Assembly: GCF_000711295.1 (NCBI RefSeq)
Contig: NZ_JOMJ01000003.1
Span: 2,305,501-2,369,500, forward strand
From: Desulfohalovibrio reitneri
Lineage (GTDB): Bacteria; Desulfobacterota; Desulfovibrionia; Desulfovibrionales; Desulfovibrionaceae
Length of the DNA: 64,000 nucleotides
Direction: 5' to 3'
In this document: piece by piece, positions 48,198 through 57,901 of the stretch
Layout: the number at the start of each line of letters is the position of its first letter
Numbering within the stretch: position 1 is the first letter of the stretch
The notes under the pieces: generated by a model
Databases searched by the model: none
What the model saw: the letters and a program-made list of their open reading frames with translations, nothing else
What the model was told of the DNA's origin: nothing
Program-made: the position numbers and the translations under genes

Positions 48198-49511
48198 CTA
48201 CAGCCGCCAGATGGTGAAGCCTTCGGCGCGCAGGACGTCGGGGTCCAGGGCGGCCTTGATGTCCAGCAGCACCCTGGCCTTGCCGTCGGCGTAGAAGCGG
48301 GACAGCTCGTCAGTGCCCAGGGCCAGGTACTCGCGGTGGGGCACGGCCAGCACCAGGGCGTCCAGCCCGGTCATGCCCTCCAGCGGCGTCAGCTCCAGGC
48401 CGCACTCGTGGCGGGCCTCGACCGGGTCGGCCTGGGGGTCGTGCACCAGCACCCGGCAGCCGAAGTCCTCCAGCTCCGCCACGATGTCCGTGACCCGTGT
48501 GTTGCGCAGGTCCGGCACGTTCTCCTTGAAGGTCAGCCCCAGCACGCCCACCCGCGCGGTGTTGACGATGGCCCCGTTCTTGATGAGCAGCTTCACGCAG
48601 GCCTCGGCCACGTGTTTGCCCATGGAGTCGTTGATGCGGCGGCCCGCCAGGATCATCTGCGGGTGGTAGCCGGTCTCCTCCGCCTTGTGGGTCAGGTAGT
48701 AGGGGTCCACGCCGATGCAGTGGCCGCCCACAAGGCCCGGCGAGAAGGGCAGGAAGTTCCATTTGGTGCCAGCGGCCCGGAGCACCTCGGTGGTGTCGAT
48801 GCCCAACCGCTCGAAGATCAGCGACAGCTCGTTCATCAGGGCGATGTTGATGTCGCGCTGGGTGTTCTCGATGACCTTGGCCGCCTCGGCCACCCGGATG
48901 GAGGACGCGCGGTGGATGCCCGCCTCCACCACCGTGCCGTAGAAGCGCTCCAGCAGGTCGGCGGTCTCATCCGTCTGCCCGGCCACCACCTTCACGATGG
49001 TGGACAGGGTGTGGATCTTGTCGCCGGGATTGATGCGCTCCGGTGAGTAGCCCAGGAAGAAATCCTCGCCCGCGCGCAGCCCGGAGGCCTCCTCGATGAT
49101 GGGACCGCAGATCTCCTCAGTGAGGCCGGGATAGACCGTGGACTCGAAGACCACCACCGCGCCCTGGCGGAGGTTGCCGCCCACCGCCTTGGAGGCGGAG
49201 CGCACGGGGTGGAGGTCCGGGCGGCGGTTGGAGTCGATGGGCGTGGGCACGGCCACCACAACCATGCCCGCCTCGCGCAACCGCGCAGGGTCGGTGGTGT
49301 AGTCGATGTCCGCCCCGGCCAGGGACTCGGAATCCACCTCGGCGGTGCGGTCGTCGCCGGCGCGCAGTTGGCGCACCCGCTCGGCCGAAACGTCGAAGCC
49401 CAGCACCTTGAAGTGCTTGCACAAGGCCACGGCCAGCGGCAGGCCCACGTAGCCCAGACCGACGACGGCCACGGGGGAGCGGTGTTCCCGCAGTTCCTCG
49501 AAAGTGATCAT
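48198..49511 (-). CDS. Nucleotide-sugar dehydrogenase (UDP-GlcNAc/UDP-GalNAc type, TviB/WbpA-like)
   Basis: 437 residues oxidising a UDP-sugar C6 to an acid for surface polysaccharide. N-terminal NAD-binding VAVVGLGYVGLPLAVAL, VVFESTVYPGLTEEICGP, YSPERINPGDK, and the catalytic SPGLVGGHCIGVDPYYLTHKA with the active-site Cys. The GDK-HTL segment and YYLTHKA favour the UDP-HexNAc dehydrogenase subgroup over UDP-glucose dehydrogenase. It is divergent from DUF2065 and leads into mqnB. Confidence 0.88.
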   Translation of the reverse strand: MITFEELREHRSPVAVVGLGYVGLPLAVALCKHFKVLGFDVSAERVRQLRAGDDRTAEVDSESLAGADIDYTTDPARLREAGMVVVAVPTPIDSNRRPDLHPVRSASKAVGGNLRQGAVVVFESTVYPGLTEEICGPIIEEASGLRAGEDFFLGYSPERINPGDKIHTLSTIVKVVAGQTDETADLLERFYGTVVEAGIHRASSIRVAEAAKVIENTQRDINIALMNELSLIFERLGIDTTEVLRAAGTKWNFLPFSPGLVGGHCIGVDPYYLTHKAEETGYHPQMILAGRRINDSMGKHVAEACVKLLIKNGAIVNTARVGVLGLTFKENVPDLRNTRVTDIVAELEDFGCRVLVHDPQADPVEARHECGLELTPLEGMTGLDALVLAVPHREYLALGTDELSRFYADGKARVLLDIKAALDPDVLRAEGFTIWRL

Positions 49512-49606
49512 GTCTTGCTCCTGCTGTGTCGGGACTTGGCAGTACCCCAGTTCAATCCGTGCTTCAAGCCGTGGACAGCCTTGTCCGGGGAGGGTAGGGA
49601 GGGCCC

Positions 49607-49804
49607 ATGTCCATCGACTGGTCCCTGATTCTCACCGCCTTGGGGCTGGCCCTGGTTTTCGAGGGGCTGCCCTATTTCCTGTGGTCCGAGCGCATGCCCG
49701 AGGTGCTGCTGCGCCTGGCGGCCATGCGCCCCGGGAGCCGACGCCTGCTCGGCCTGACTTCCATCGTGGCCGGACTGGTCGTCATCTGGCTGGTCCGCGC
49801 CTGA
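49607..49804 (+). CDS. DUF2065 small membrane protein (YjeT-like)
   Basis: 65 residues with two hydrophobic helices separated by a basic loop: WSLILTALGLALVFEGLPYFLW and LLGLTSIVAGLVVIWLV. This is the YjeT/DUF2065 pattern, often near surface or stress genes; function unknown. Its last 23 bases overlap the 3' end of ubiE on the other strand. Confidence 0.85.
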   Translation: MSIDWSLILTALGLALVFEGLPYFLWSERMPEVLLRLAAMRPGSRRLLGLTSIVAGLVVIWLVRA

Positions 49805-50528
49805 CGTCGTCCGTGGGGGCCTTTTCGGCCACGTGGAGGTAGACGATGCCGGAAAGCAGCGGCAGCCAGGCCACCCGGTCGAACCCGGCTTGGCGCATTT
49901 CCCCGGCCAGCTCCCGCGCCGGGGGGAACTCGCGGATGGTGTCCGCCAGGTAGCGGTAGGCCCCGGAGTCGCCGGAGACCAGCCGCCCCACGCCGGGCAG
50001 CACGCGGTTCAGGTAGAAATTGTAGGCCCCCTTCCAGATGCGCGCCCGCCCGGTGCCGAACTCCAGCACGCCCAGCCTGCCCCCGGGGCGCAGTACGCGG
50101 TGCAGCTCGGCGAAGGCGTCCGAGCGAGGGCGGATGTTGCGGATGCCGAAGGCTATGGAGGCGGCGGCAACGGACTCGTCAGGCAGGGGCAGGGCGCGGC
50201 CGTCGGCCAGGGCGGGCAGCACCGAGCCTATCTCGCCCCGGGCCAGGGCCTTGTCGCGGCCCCGGCGCAGCATGGGTTCGGAAAAGTCCATGGCCAGCAC
50301 CGGGGTGTCCGGATAGCGGCGGCGGCATTCCAGCCCCACGTCCAGGGTGCCGCAGGCCAGATCCAGCACGGGGCGGCCGGGCTCCGGACGCAACGCGGCC
50401 ACCAGCCGCTTGCGCCACCAGACGTCCTGTCCCAGGGAGAGGGTGCGGTTGAGCGGGTCGTAGACGCGGGCGATGCGGCCGAACATGGCCGCCACCCGCG
50501 CGCCGTGTTCGGCGGGGGGGCGGCTCAC
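49782..50528 (-). CDS. ubiE: Demethylmenaquinone methyltransferase UbiE/MenG
   Basis: SAM-dependent C-methylation finishing menaquinone. About 248 residues with the conserved N-terminus MFGRIARVYDPLNRTLSLGQDVWWRKR, the SAM motif VLDLACGTLDVGLE, FGIRNI(R)PR, and LVSGDSGAYRYLADTIREFP. The GTG at 50528 overlaps the upstream small gene by 4 bp; a long upstream frame is not coding. It completes the quinone gene set of this region. Confidence 0.9.
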   Translation of the reverse strand: MSRPPAEHGARVAAMFGRIARVYDPLNRTLSLGQDVWWRKRLVAALRPEPGRPVLDLACGTLDVGLECRRRYPDTPVLAMDFSEPMLRRGRDKALARGEIGSVLPALADGRALPLPDESVAAASIAFGIRNIRPRSDAFAELHRVLRPGGRLGVLEFGTGRARIWKGAYNFYLNRVLPGVGRLVSGDSGAYRYLADTIREFPPARELAGEMRQAGFDRVAWLPLLSGIVYLHVAEKAPTDDVRRGPAR

Positions 50529-50695
50529 GACTCGCTTGGATCCCCGTTCTTGCCGCCCTGCAGGGTGCGCAGGACCTCGTCGTAGATGGGCGGGAAGTAG
50601 TCGGAAAAGTTGGTCGGGGAGATACGGCCCACCTCGATGAACTTGACCACGATTTCCTTGGCCGTCTGTAGGGCCAGCTGCCGTTCCTTGTCCAT
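50525..50695 (-). CDS. Conserved-looking small protein of unknown function
   Basis: 56 residues, mostly helical, no signal or membrane helix: MDKERQLALQTAKEIVVKFI then RISPTNFSDYFPPIYDEVLRTL. I do not recognise a named family, but the compact frame with GTGA overlap to ubiE supports that it is real. ATG 50695 chosen over an in-frame start at 50743. The 230-bp gap upstream holds a dyad GACCG-T-CGGTC at 50774-50784 and nothing else clear. Confidence 0.6.
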   Translation of the reverse strand: MDKERQLALQTAKEIVVKFIEVGRISPTNFSDYFPPIYDEVLRTLQGGKNGDPSES

Positions 50696-50927
50696 GTCCG
50701 CGCCTGCTGGTGATCGGGCCCCGTAGGGCCCGGATGGGTTCAAGAAACCCGCCCTGGGGAAATGGCCTTGGCCGACCGTCGGTCAAAGCGGGGGCGGGAA
50801 GAAGGACATAGCCGTGAACCACGCCCTTCTTTTGTCCGGCCGCTAGCACGGCGCGCCGGGAAAGTCGAGGGGGCGCGGAGCCCGGCGGCGCCGGGTGCGC
50901 CGGGCGGTTTGGCGGTCCGTCCGCTGG

Positions 50928-52658
50928 CTAGTATTCGTCCTCGTCCAGCTCCCTGGCCATGGCCGCGATCTCCTCCCGGATGACGCGGGCCGCAGCCTTG
51001 GGGATGGTGTGGTCCAGCTCGGCGGTGATGTCGTCGCGGATCTCCCGCCGCAGCTCTTCCTTCATGGTCTCGCGGAAGCGTTCGGCCAGCCCCTCGAATT
51101 TCTCCTCCAGGCTCTGCTCCAGCCTTTCGCCCAGGGCCTCCTCCAGCTCGCCCATGGCCGGGGAGCCGGCCGTGAGGTGGCCGTCCAGGTCCGGGGAGGA
51201 CAGCTTGGCCTCGATGGCGCTGAGCTTGGCCTCGATGCGCTCCAGGGAAGCCAGCCGATCGGCCAGGTCCGGGGGCAGGGCGGCGGCCACCTCGGGGGAA
51301 ACCCCAGCGGTCGGCTCTGCGCTTGCGGCGGTGGGCGCTTCCTCGCCGTCGGACTCGGGCTCGTCCCGCAGGCCCTCCAGCATGGCGTCCACTTCCAGGT
51401 CGTCGAAATCCATTTCCTCGCCAGCCGCCTCCCCGGCGGCTTCCCCATCACTTTCGGCAGCTTCCCAGGCCTTTTCGCCCGCGTCGGCCTCGTCAGCCAG
51501 CATGGCGGCCACGTCCGGCTCGATTTCCGGCTCGGCTGCGGACTCGGGTTCAGCGGCAGCCTTGGGCGCGGCCTCTTCCCAGGCCTCTTCGCCCGCGGCG
51601 GCCTCCTCGGCCAGCAGGTCGGCGGCGGGCGCTTCTTCGGGAGATTCACCGGCGGCCTCCGCCTCCTCGTCCGCCTCCAGGTCGCCCAGGATGGCGGCCA
51701 GGTCCTCGTCGAACTCGGCCCCGGGCTCTTCTCCGGCAGCCTCCTCGAGGCGAGGCTCCGCGGCGGCGGGTTCTTCGCCGGCGGGTTCGGGCGCGGATTC
51801 CTCGAAATCTTCCCCGGCTCCCGCCGCGGGAGCGGCCTCCTCGGCCGGAGGCGGCGCGGGCGTCTCCTCCTCGGCACCCTGGGCCAGGAGGGCGTCGATG
51901 TCGTCCTGCCCGGCTGGCCCGGGCTTGGCCTCGACCTGTGGTTCAGGCTCCGGCTCAGGTTCAGGCTCCGGCCCGGGCTCAGGCGCGGCGGGCGCTTCCC
52001 CGGCCGGCTCCTCCTCGCCCATGCTCTCCAGCAGGGCGTCGAAATCGTCGAGGTCTTCGCCTTCCCCTGCTGGCGGGGCGGGTTCTTCCCCGGCGGGCTG
52101 TTCCGGGGCGGGTTCCTCCTCCCCACCGGCTCCGCTTTCCAGCAGGGCGTCGATGTCGTCCTGCCCGGCGGGTCCGGCTGCGGCTTCTTTCTGGCCGGAG
52201 GATGATTCCTCGTCCTCGTCGTCCAGTCCGGCGAGCAGGTCGTCGAGATCGTCCCCGCCGCCCACGTCGCCTTCGTCGCCCTGGCCGCCGAGCATGGCTT
52301 CGATGTCGTCCTCTCCGGCATGGGACTGGTCGCCGCCCATGCCGTCCAGCAGGTCGTCCAGGCCCTCCATGTCCACGTCGTCCTCGCCGCCGGAATCCTC
52401 GGTCGTGTCCAGGCCGTCGAGGTCGGAAAGGTCGATGTCCTCGTCCCCGGCGGACTCCTCCCCGGAGGCGTCGGTTTCGGAGGGTTCGTCCATGAGGTCG
52501 TCGAGGGAGGCGTCCTCTCCCTCCCCGGAAGCGTCCCCGCCGAGGAGGTCGTCCAGCTCCTCGTCGCCGCCCGAGTCCTGTTTGGACTCGGCGTCCCCCG
52601 CCTCGATGAGGTCGGTCAGTTCGATGATGTCGTCGCCGGATTCGTCAGGGGGAAGCAT
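50928..52658 (-). CDS. Large acidic repeat protein with multiple IDALL-type motifs
   Basis: 576 residues, extremely Glu/Asp/Ala/Pro-rich and probably disordered for the first ~450. It carries about a dozen short hydrophobic motifs spaced by acidic linkers, such as ELDDLLGG, GLDDLLDGM, DDIEAMLGG, DDLDDLLAGL, and two copies of AGQDDIDALL. The last resembles the N-terminal EIDALL peptide of FliM/FliN that binds CheY. The C-terminal ~110 residues form amphipathic helices with Leu/Glu heptads. ATG 52658 follows AGGGAG. Function unknown; a multivalent scaffold is plausible. Confidence 0.8.
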   Translation of the reverse strand: MLPPDESGDDIIELTDLIEAGDAESKQDSGGDEELDDLLGGDASGEGEDASLDDLMDEPSETDASGEESAGDEDIDLSDLDGLDTTEDSGGEDDVDMEGLDDLLDGMGGDQSHAGEDDIEAMLGGQGDEGDVGGGDDLDDLLAGLDDEDEESSSGQKEAAAGPAGQDDIDALLESGAGGEEEPAPEQPAGEEPAPPAGEGEDLDDFDALLESMGEEEPAGEAPAAPEPGPEPEPEPEPEPQVEAKPGPAGQDDIDALLAQGAEEETPAPPPAEEAAPAAGAGEDFEESAPEPAGEEPAAAEPRLEEAAGEEPGAEFDEDLAAILGDLEADEEAEAAGESPEEAPAADLLAEEAAAGEEAWEEAAPKAAAEPESAAEPEIEPDVAAMLADEADAGEKAWEAAESDGEAAGEAAGEEMDFDDLEVDAMLEGLRDEPESDGEEAPTAASAEPTAGVSPEVAAALPPDLADRLASLERIEAKLSAIEAKLSSPDLDGHLTAGSPAMGELEEALGERLEQSLEEKFEGLAERFRETMKEELRREIRDDITAELDHTIPKAAARVIREEIAAMARELDEDEY

Positions 52659-52727
52659 GGGCACTCCCTGGGAGAGGATGGGTGAAAGAAGGGGGGCCGC
52701 CCGGCGGCCCCGCGTCTTGAATCGTTG

Positions 52728-53117
52728 TTAGTCCCTGGGGTGGCACTCGGTGCAGATTTTGGGACCCTTGCCTTCTTTCGAGTGGCAGCCGACGCAGGAG
52801 GCTTCGTTCTTGCGGTCGTGGAAGGCCGCGTAGAAGGAGCCGCCGCCCTTGCGGGCCTTCATGTCGGTGTGGCAGCCCTCGGCGGAACAGGACTTGATCT
52901 CGCCCTGGCCGTCCCAGGTGTGGTGGCAGGTCTGGCAATCGTACTCGGCGTGGCCGGGGCGCTTGTGGGAGAAGCCCACAGGGGCCTGGGTTTTCTCGGC
53001 GCCTTCGGGCACGGTCACCATCATGTCTTCGGGGGCGTCCACGGCGTACACGGCCGGCAGGGCGAACAGCCCCAGCACGGCGGCGCACGTCAAGCAGACG
53101 AACAGCAGTTTCCTCAT
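52728..53117 (-). CDS. Tetraheme cytochrome c3 (class III)
   Basis: 129 residues: a signal peptide (RKLLFVCLTCAAVLGLFALPAVYA) then a ~105-residue cytochrome with four heme sites, CQTCHH, CSAEGCH (CX4CH), CVGCH and CTECH. The histidines FSHKRPGH provide distal ligands. The pattern is that of the periplasmic type I cytochrome c3 that carries electrons between hydrogenases and membrane complexes in Desulfovibrio. ATG 53117 lies just after AAGGAGGT. Confidence 0.92.
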   Translation of the reverse strand: MRKLLFVCLTCAAVLGLFALPAVYAVDAPEDMMVTVPEGAEKTQAPVGFSHKRPGHAEYDCQTCHHTWDGQGEIKSCSAEGCHTDMKARKGGGSFYAAFHDRKNEASCVGCHSKEGKGPKICTECHPRD

Positions 53118-53193
53118 CCATACCTCCTTACCAATGGTGCGAACAATATTCCCTACTTCACGAAACCCCAATAGAGTACCCGCGGAACCCCTG

Positions 53194-54000
53194 TCAAGGC
53201 GCGTCGTCCGCCGGTTCCCGCCTGTCGCGGTCGCCTTCGGAGCCTGCCAGGTCGTACTTCTCGCGGTACCCTCGCGGAGTGACCATGGCTTCCGGGTCGG
53301 AGCCTTTCCGGCCCAGAAGTCTGGTAGAGGAGTTACCTAGCACCAAAAGGGAAAGCATATCAACCCTGGCGGGGTCCACGGTAGCCAGCGTTCCCCGCCA
53401 TACGGACTCTTTTTCCCGGCTGGCCGCGCGCACGTGCCCCACGGGGGTTTCGGGGGGGAGATGGCGCCCGGCGATGTCCAGGGCGCGTCGCAGCAGGTGG
53501 GGGCGTTTTTTGGAGCGCGGGTTGTACAGCACCAGGACGAAGTCGGCGGACGCCGCGGCCTCCAGCCGTTTTTCGATGGTCTCCCAGGGGGTCAGCAGGT
53601 CGGAAAGGCTGATGACGGCGAAATCGTGCATGAGCGGCGCGCCCAGCAGTGCGGAGGCGGCCGAGAGGGCGGGCAGTCCGGGCAGCACCTCCCAGTCCAG
53701 GGATTCCAGCAGGCCTCGTTCCTCAAGCATCTCCAGCACCAGCCCGGCCATGCCGTAGACCCCGGGGTCGCCAGAGGAAACCAGCACCGTGTCCAGTCCG
53801 GATGCGGCCGCCTCGATGGCCTCGGCGCAGCGCTTCACCTCGCGGGTCATGCCAGAGGAAATGATTTTCTTGCCTTCCAGCAGGGCGGGGTCGATGAGGC
53901 CCAGGTAGGTGGTGTACCCGGCCACGGCCCGGGCCTCCTCCAGCCGGTCGCGCACCTCGGGGGTTAGGTGGCGCGCGCCGCCGGGCCCCAGCCCGGCCAC
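53194..54000 (-). CDS. cobJ: Precorrin-3B / cobalt-factor III C17-methyltransferase
   Basis: About 268 residues of the tetrapyrrole methylase fold. N-terminal AGLGPGGARHLTPEVRDRLEEA, VLVSSGDPGVYGMAGLVLEML, GLPALSAASALLGAPLMHDFAVISLSDLLTPW, and LVLYNPRSKKRPHLLRRAL are hallmarks of CobJ/CbiH. Start GTG 54000, 2 bp after the cbiG stop. With cbiG it acts in ring contraction of the anaerobic corrin pathway. Confidence 0.9.
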   Translation of the reverse strand: MAGLGPGGARHLTPEVRDRLEEARAVAGYTTYLGLIDPALLEGKKIISSGMTREVKRCAEAIEAAASGLDTVLVSSGDPGVYGMAGLVLEMLEERGLLESLDWEVLPGLPALSAASALLGAPLMHDFAVISLSDLLTPWETIEKRLEAAASADFVLVLYNPRSKKRPHLLRRALDIAGRHLPPETPVGHVRAASREKESVWRGTLATVDPARVDMLSLLVLGNSSTRLLGRKGSDPEAMVTPRGYREKYDLAGSEGDRDRREPADDAP

Positions 54001-54002
54001 GC

Positions 54003-55070
54003 TCAGCCTGCCGGGCGTTTCGCCCACAGCCGGGCCACGGCCACGGTGGCCGTCGTGTTGCTGCGCTTGGGACACGCCAACTCCTTGTTTTGGTTGAGGG
54101 AACGCGCGGCGGCCAGCTCGTCCGCCAGCAGCAGGGCGGCCGCCTCGCACACGCTGGGCGTGCCGGTGGCCGCCTCCACCCGCGCCGACGGGGTGGGCGC
54201 GTCTACTGCCGCCAGGGCGGGCGCGGGGTAAAAGACCGGCTCCAGGCCCAGCCTGGCCGCCGCCTCCAGCAATCCAGGCTCGTCGCGCTTCAATTCCACC
54301 GAGGCCAGTCCGGCCACGGCCAGGGGGGAAAGGTTCAGGTCGGACAGGACAGTCTGGATCAACTCCAGAATGTCACCCGCGGCCGCGCCCCGGCGGCAGC
54401 CCGCGCCCAGCGCCAGGGCCGGCGGGCGCAGGGCCAGGTGGCCGGGGGGAAGGCCGCGCAGCCGGGCCTCCACCCACACTCCGGCCTCCATGGCGGCCAC
54501 GTCCTCCGCGCCGCCGCGCTGGAAAAAGGATTCCTCCCCGGGCTCCAGGGGCAGCCAGCCCTCGGGGTCGTACAGCCCCACCGGCTCGCCCTCGGCCAGG
54601 GCCAGATTGGTCCGCACCACCGCCTCGCGCCCGTCCACGGCCAGTCCGGCGCGGACGGCCAGCATCTCGGCGGCCGGTGCTCCGGCGGCGTCGGTGGCCG
54701 TGGTGACGACCGGCTGGGCTCCGAGCAGCTCCGCCGCCCGCCGGGCCAGATCGTTGGCCCCGCCCAGGTGGCCGGAGACCAGGGACACGGCGAATGTCCC
54801 GGCGGCGTCCACCGCCACCACGGCCGGGTCGGAGTACTTGTCGCGCAGGTGGGGGGCGATGGTCCGCACGGCCACCCCGCAGGCGGCCACGAAGATGTGG
54901 GCGTCGTAGGCGCGGAAGGTCCGTGCCACCAGTTCCGGCAGGGAGTCGAACCCCGGCTCCCCCGCCCCGGCCAGCCGCCGGGGCAGGTGGAGGTCGGCGG
55001 ACAGGGCGGCGGCCAGCCGCCGCCCCATCTCCGCCCCCCGCCGGGTCAGGGCGTAGACCGCCGTTTTCAC
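54003..55070 (-). CDS. cbiG: Cobalamin biosynthesis protein CbiG
   Basis: 355 residues. CbiG opens the delta-lactone of cobalt-precorrin-5A. N-terminal domain has VAACGVAVRTIAPHLRDKYSDPAVVAVD and VSLVSGHLGGANDLARRAAELLG; the C-terminal CbiG domain starts LALGAGCRRGAAAGDI and contains GLASVELKRDEPGLLEAA. GTG start immediately follows the hemL stop (TAGGTG). Presence of CbiG marks the cobalt-early (anaerobic) pathway. Confidence 0.92.
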   Translation of the reverse strand: MKTAVYALTRRGAEMGRRLAAALSADLHLPRRLAGAGEPGFDSLPELVARTFRAYDAHIFVAACGVAVRTIAPHLRDKYSDPAVVAVDAAGTFAVSLVSGHLGGANDLARRAAELLGAQPVVTTATDAAGAPAAEMLAVRAGLAVDGREAVVRTNLALAEGEPVGLYDPEGWLPLEPGEESFFQRGGAEDVAAMEAGVWVEARLRGLPPGHLALRPPALALGAGCRRGAAAGDILELIQTVLSDLNLSPLAVAGLASVELKRDEPGLLEAAARLGLEPVFYPAPALAAVDAPTPSARVEAATGTPSVCEAAALLLADELAAARSLNQNKELACPKRSNTTATVAVARLWAKRPAG

Positions 55071-56325
<1,255 letters not shown>

Positions 56326-56339
<14 letters not shown>

Positions 56340-56838
56340 TGGCGTCCTCCATGTCGTCCGGGGCGAAGTAGACCATGGAGGTCTTCTTCAGCTCCCGTTC
56401 GCTTTCCAGAATGTCGTAATCCGGCAGGCCCAGCTCGGCGGCCAGGCGCGCGGCCAGGTCGCGGCACTCGCCGGGGTTTCTGCCGTGCAGCATGGTATAG
56501 TGGGTATAGGGCCAGTCCTCGGCGGTGCGGCGGCGGTAGCAGTGGGATATCTCCGGCCGCGCGGCCAGGGTCTTGCCCACTTCCTCGGCCCGTTCTTCCG
56601 GCACCTTCCAGGCCACCATGGCGTTGTGGCCGTAGCCCGCCTTCTGGTGGCGCAGGGTGGCGCCAAAACGCCGGATGACCCCGTCCTCCTTGAGGCGGCG
56701 CACCAGGGCGAGCACCTCGTCCTCGGACAGCCCCACCCGCTCGGCCACATCCCTGAAGGGGGTGGCCGAATCCGGCAGGTCGCGCTGGAGTATGGCCAGG
56801 GCGCGCTTTTCCGCCTGGCTGAAATCGAGATTGGTCAT
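56326..56838 (-). CDS. ahbB: Siroheme decarboxylase subunit (AhbB-like, Lrp/AsnC fold)
   Basis: 170 residues: an N-terminal winged-helix of Lrp type ([58 protein letters not shown]) and a C-terminal AsnC-like domain with [22 protein letters not shown]. This is the AhbA/AhbB signature of enzymes that decarboxylate siroheme to didecarboxysiroheme in the alternative heme pathway of sulfate reducers. The RHQKAGY and CYRR segments favour AhbB. A plain Lrp-type regulator is the less likely alternative. Confidence 0.85.
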
Positions 56839-56916
56839 GGGGTTGATTGTCTACCTGCCGCTCGAGGGGAAGGCAAGGGCGGGACAAGACCCCCTCGGCA
56901 CGCGTAGGGTGCGGCC

Positions 56917-57672
56917 ATGTCCTACGTCATCCACATTCCACACGACGGCGACGACGGGGCTGCCGTGGAGGCGGCCCTGGCCGGGCTGGACCCGGTGCCC
57001 GGGCTGGCCGGGGCCGAGGTGGTTCTGCTCAAGCCCAACCTCATCAACGCCTCCCCCTTTCCGGTGACCAGCAGGGCGGAGTTCGTGCGGGCGGTCATCC
57101 GCGCCATGCGCGCCCGCTCGGACGCCGCCATCGTCATCGGCGAGGGCTGCGGCGACGCCACCAGCGAGACCCCGGAAATCTTCACCGCCCTGGGCTTCGA
57201 CCAGCTTGCCCGGGACGAGGGCGTGGAGCTTCTGGACCTCAACCACGCCGAGTTGACCGAGACCGAGCGGCCGGAGTGCGCGGTCTTTCCGCGAATGCAC
57301 CTGCCGGAAATCCTCTTCCGCTCCTTCGTCGTCTCCTTGCCCGTGCTCAAGGCGCACACCCTGGCCGGGATAACCGGCGCGGTGAAGAACATGATGGGCG
57401 TCTGTCCGCCGTCCCACTACGCCGCGGGCGGCTGGAAGAAGTCCTGCTTCCACAGCCGCATGCAGGGCTCGGTGGCCGACCTCTACGCCCACCGCCCGCC
57501 CGACCTTTCCATAATGGACGCCTCGGTGGGGCTGCGTTCCTCCCACCTGGGCGGCCCGCCCCTGTCCCCGCCAGCCAACGCGGTGCTGGCCGGAACCGAC
57601 GCCCGCGAAGTGGACCGCGCCGCCTGCGGCCTGCTGGGCATGGACTGGCGGGACGTGGGCCATCTGCGCTGA
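56917..57672 (+). CDS. DUF362 domain protein
   Basis: 251 residues of DUF362: VVLLKPNLINASPFPVTSRAEFVRAVIRAM, IGEGCGDATSETPEIF, LPVLKAHTLAGITGAVKNMMGVCPPSHY, and a C-terminal AVLAGTDAREVDRAACGLLGMD. No ferredoxin domain is fused, though DUF362 proteins often have one. Function unknown. It is divergent from ahbB and ends about 55 bp before a candidate small RNA. Confidence 0.85.
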   Translation: MSYVIHIPHDGDDGAAVEAALAGLDPVPGLAGAEVVLLKPNLINASPFPVTSRAEFVRAVIRAMRARSDAAIVIGEGCGDATSETPEIFTALGFDQLARDEGVELLDLNHAELTETERPECAVFPRMHLPEILFRSFVVSLPVLKAHTLAGITGAVKNMMGVCPPSHYAAGGWKKSCFHSRMQGSVADLYAHRPPDLSIMDASVGLRSSHLGGPPLSPPANAVLAGTDAREVDRAACGLLGMDWRDVGHLR

Positions 57673-57694
57673 AAAAACCGGGGCCTGCCGCACC

Positions 57695-57722
57695 TTGACG
57701 CCGCACTTGGTGGTCTTATCAG
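57695..57722 (+). promoter_or_regulatory. Predicted sigma70 promoter of the candidate small RNA
   Basis: TTGACG (57695-57700), 16-base spacer, TATCAG (57717-57722). The predicted start is about 57729, just at the foot of the downstream hairpin. Confidence 0.5.
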
Positions 57723-57728
57723 AACCCT

Positions 57729-57853
57729 AGGAAAGAAGCCGGATCGAGGTTTCGGAGCCGGGGCCAACAGGCAGCAAACGCGACACAGTCGCCAGGGGAG
57801 CCATCCCCATGTGAGTAGAGGACCCCCAAGCCCGCCTCGATCCGGCTTTTTTC
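57729..57853 (+). ncRNA. Candidate structured small RNA of about 125 nt
   Basis: A 14-bp perfect stem joins AAGCCGGATCGAGG (57736-57749) to its complement (57835-57848), directly followed by TTTTTT. The 85-base interior contains the hairpins GCGAC-ACA-GTCGC and GGGGA-GCCA-TCCCC and several GGA triplets. A promoter-like pair precedes it. It matches no RNA family I can name; it may be a free small RNA, or a leader/attenuator of the ABC transporter genes that start 49 bp later. Confidence 0.5.
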
Positions 57854-57901
57854 GCTTCCCTCCGCCTTGCCCGGTGCGGCCAAAGCCTCTACAACCAGTC
57901 C

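Noticed and set aside
50774-50784. GACCG-T-CGGTC dyad as an operator
   Set aside because: It is short, in GC-rich sequence where such dyads are frequent by chance, and has no supporting promoter placement.
57729-57853. Identity as SRP 4.5S RNA, tmRNA, or a cobalamin/c-di-GMP/SAH riboswitch
   Set aside because: The conserved loops or boxes of those RNAs (for SRP the GGAAGG/AGCAG domain IV loop) are not found in the interval.
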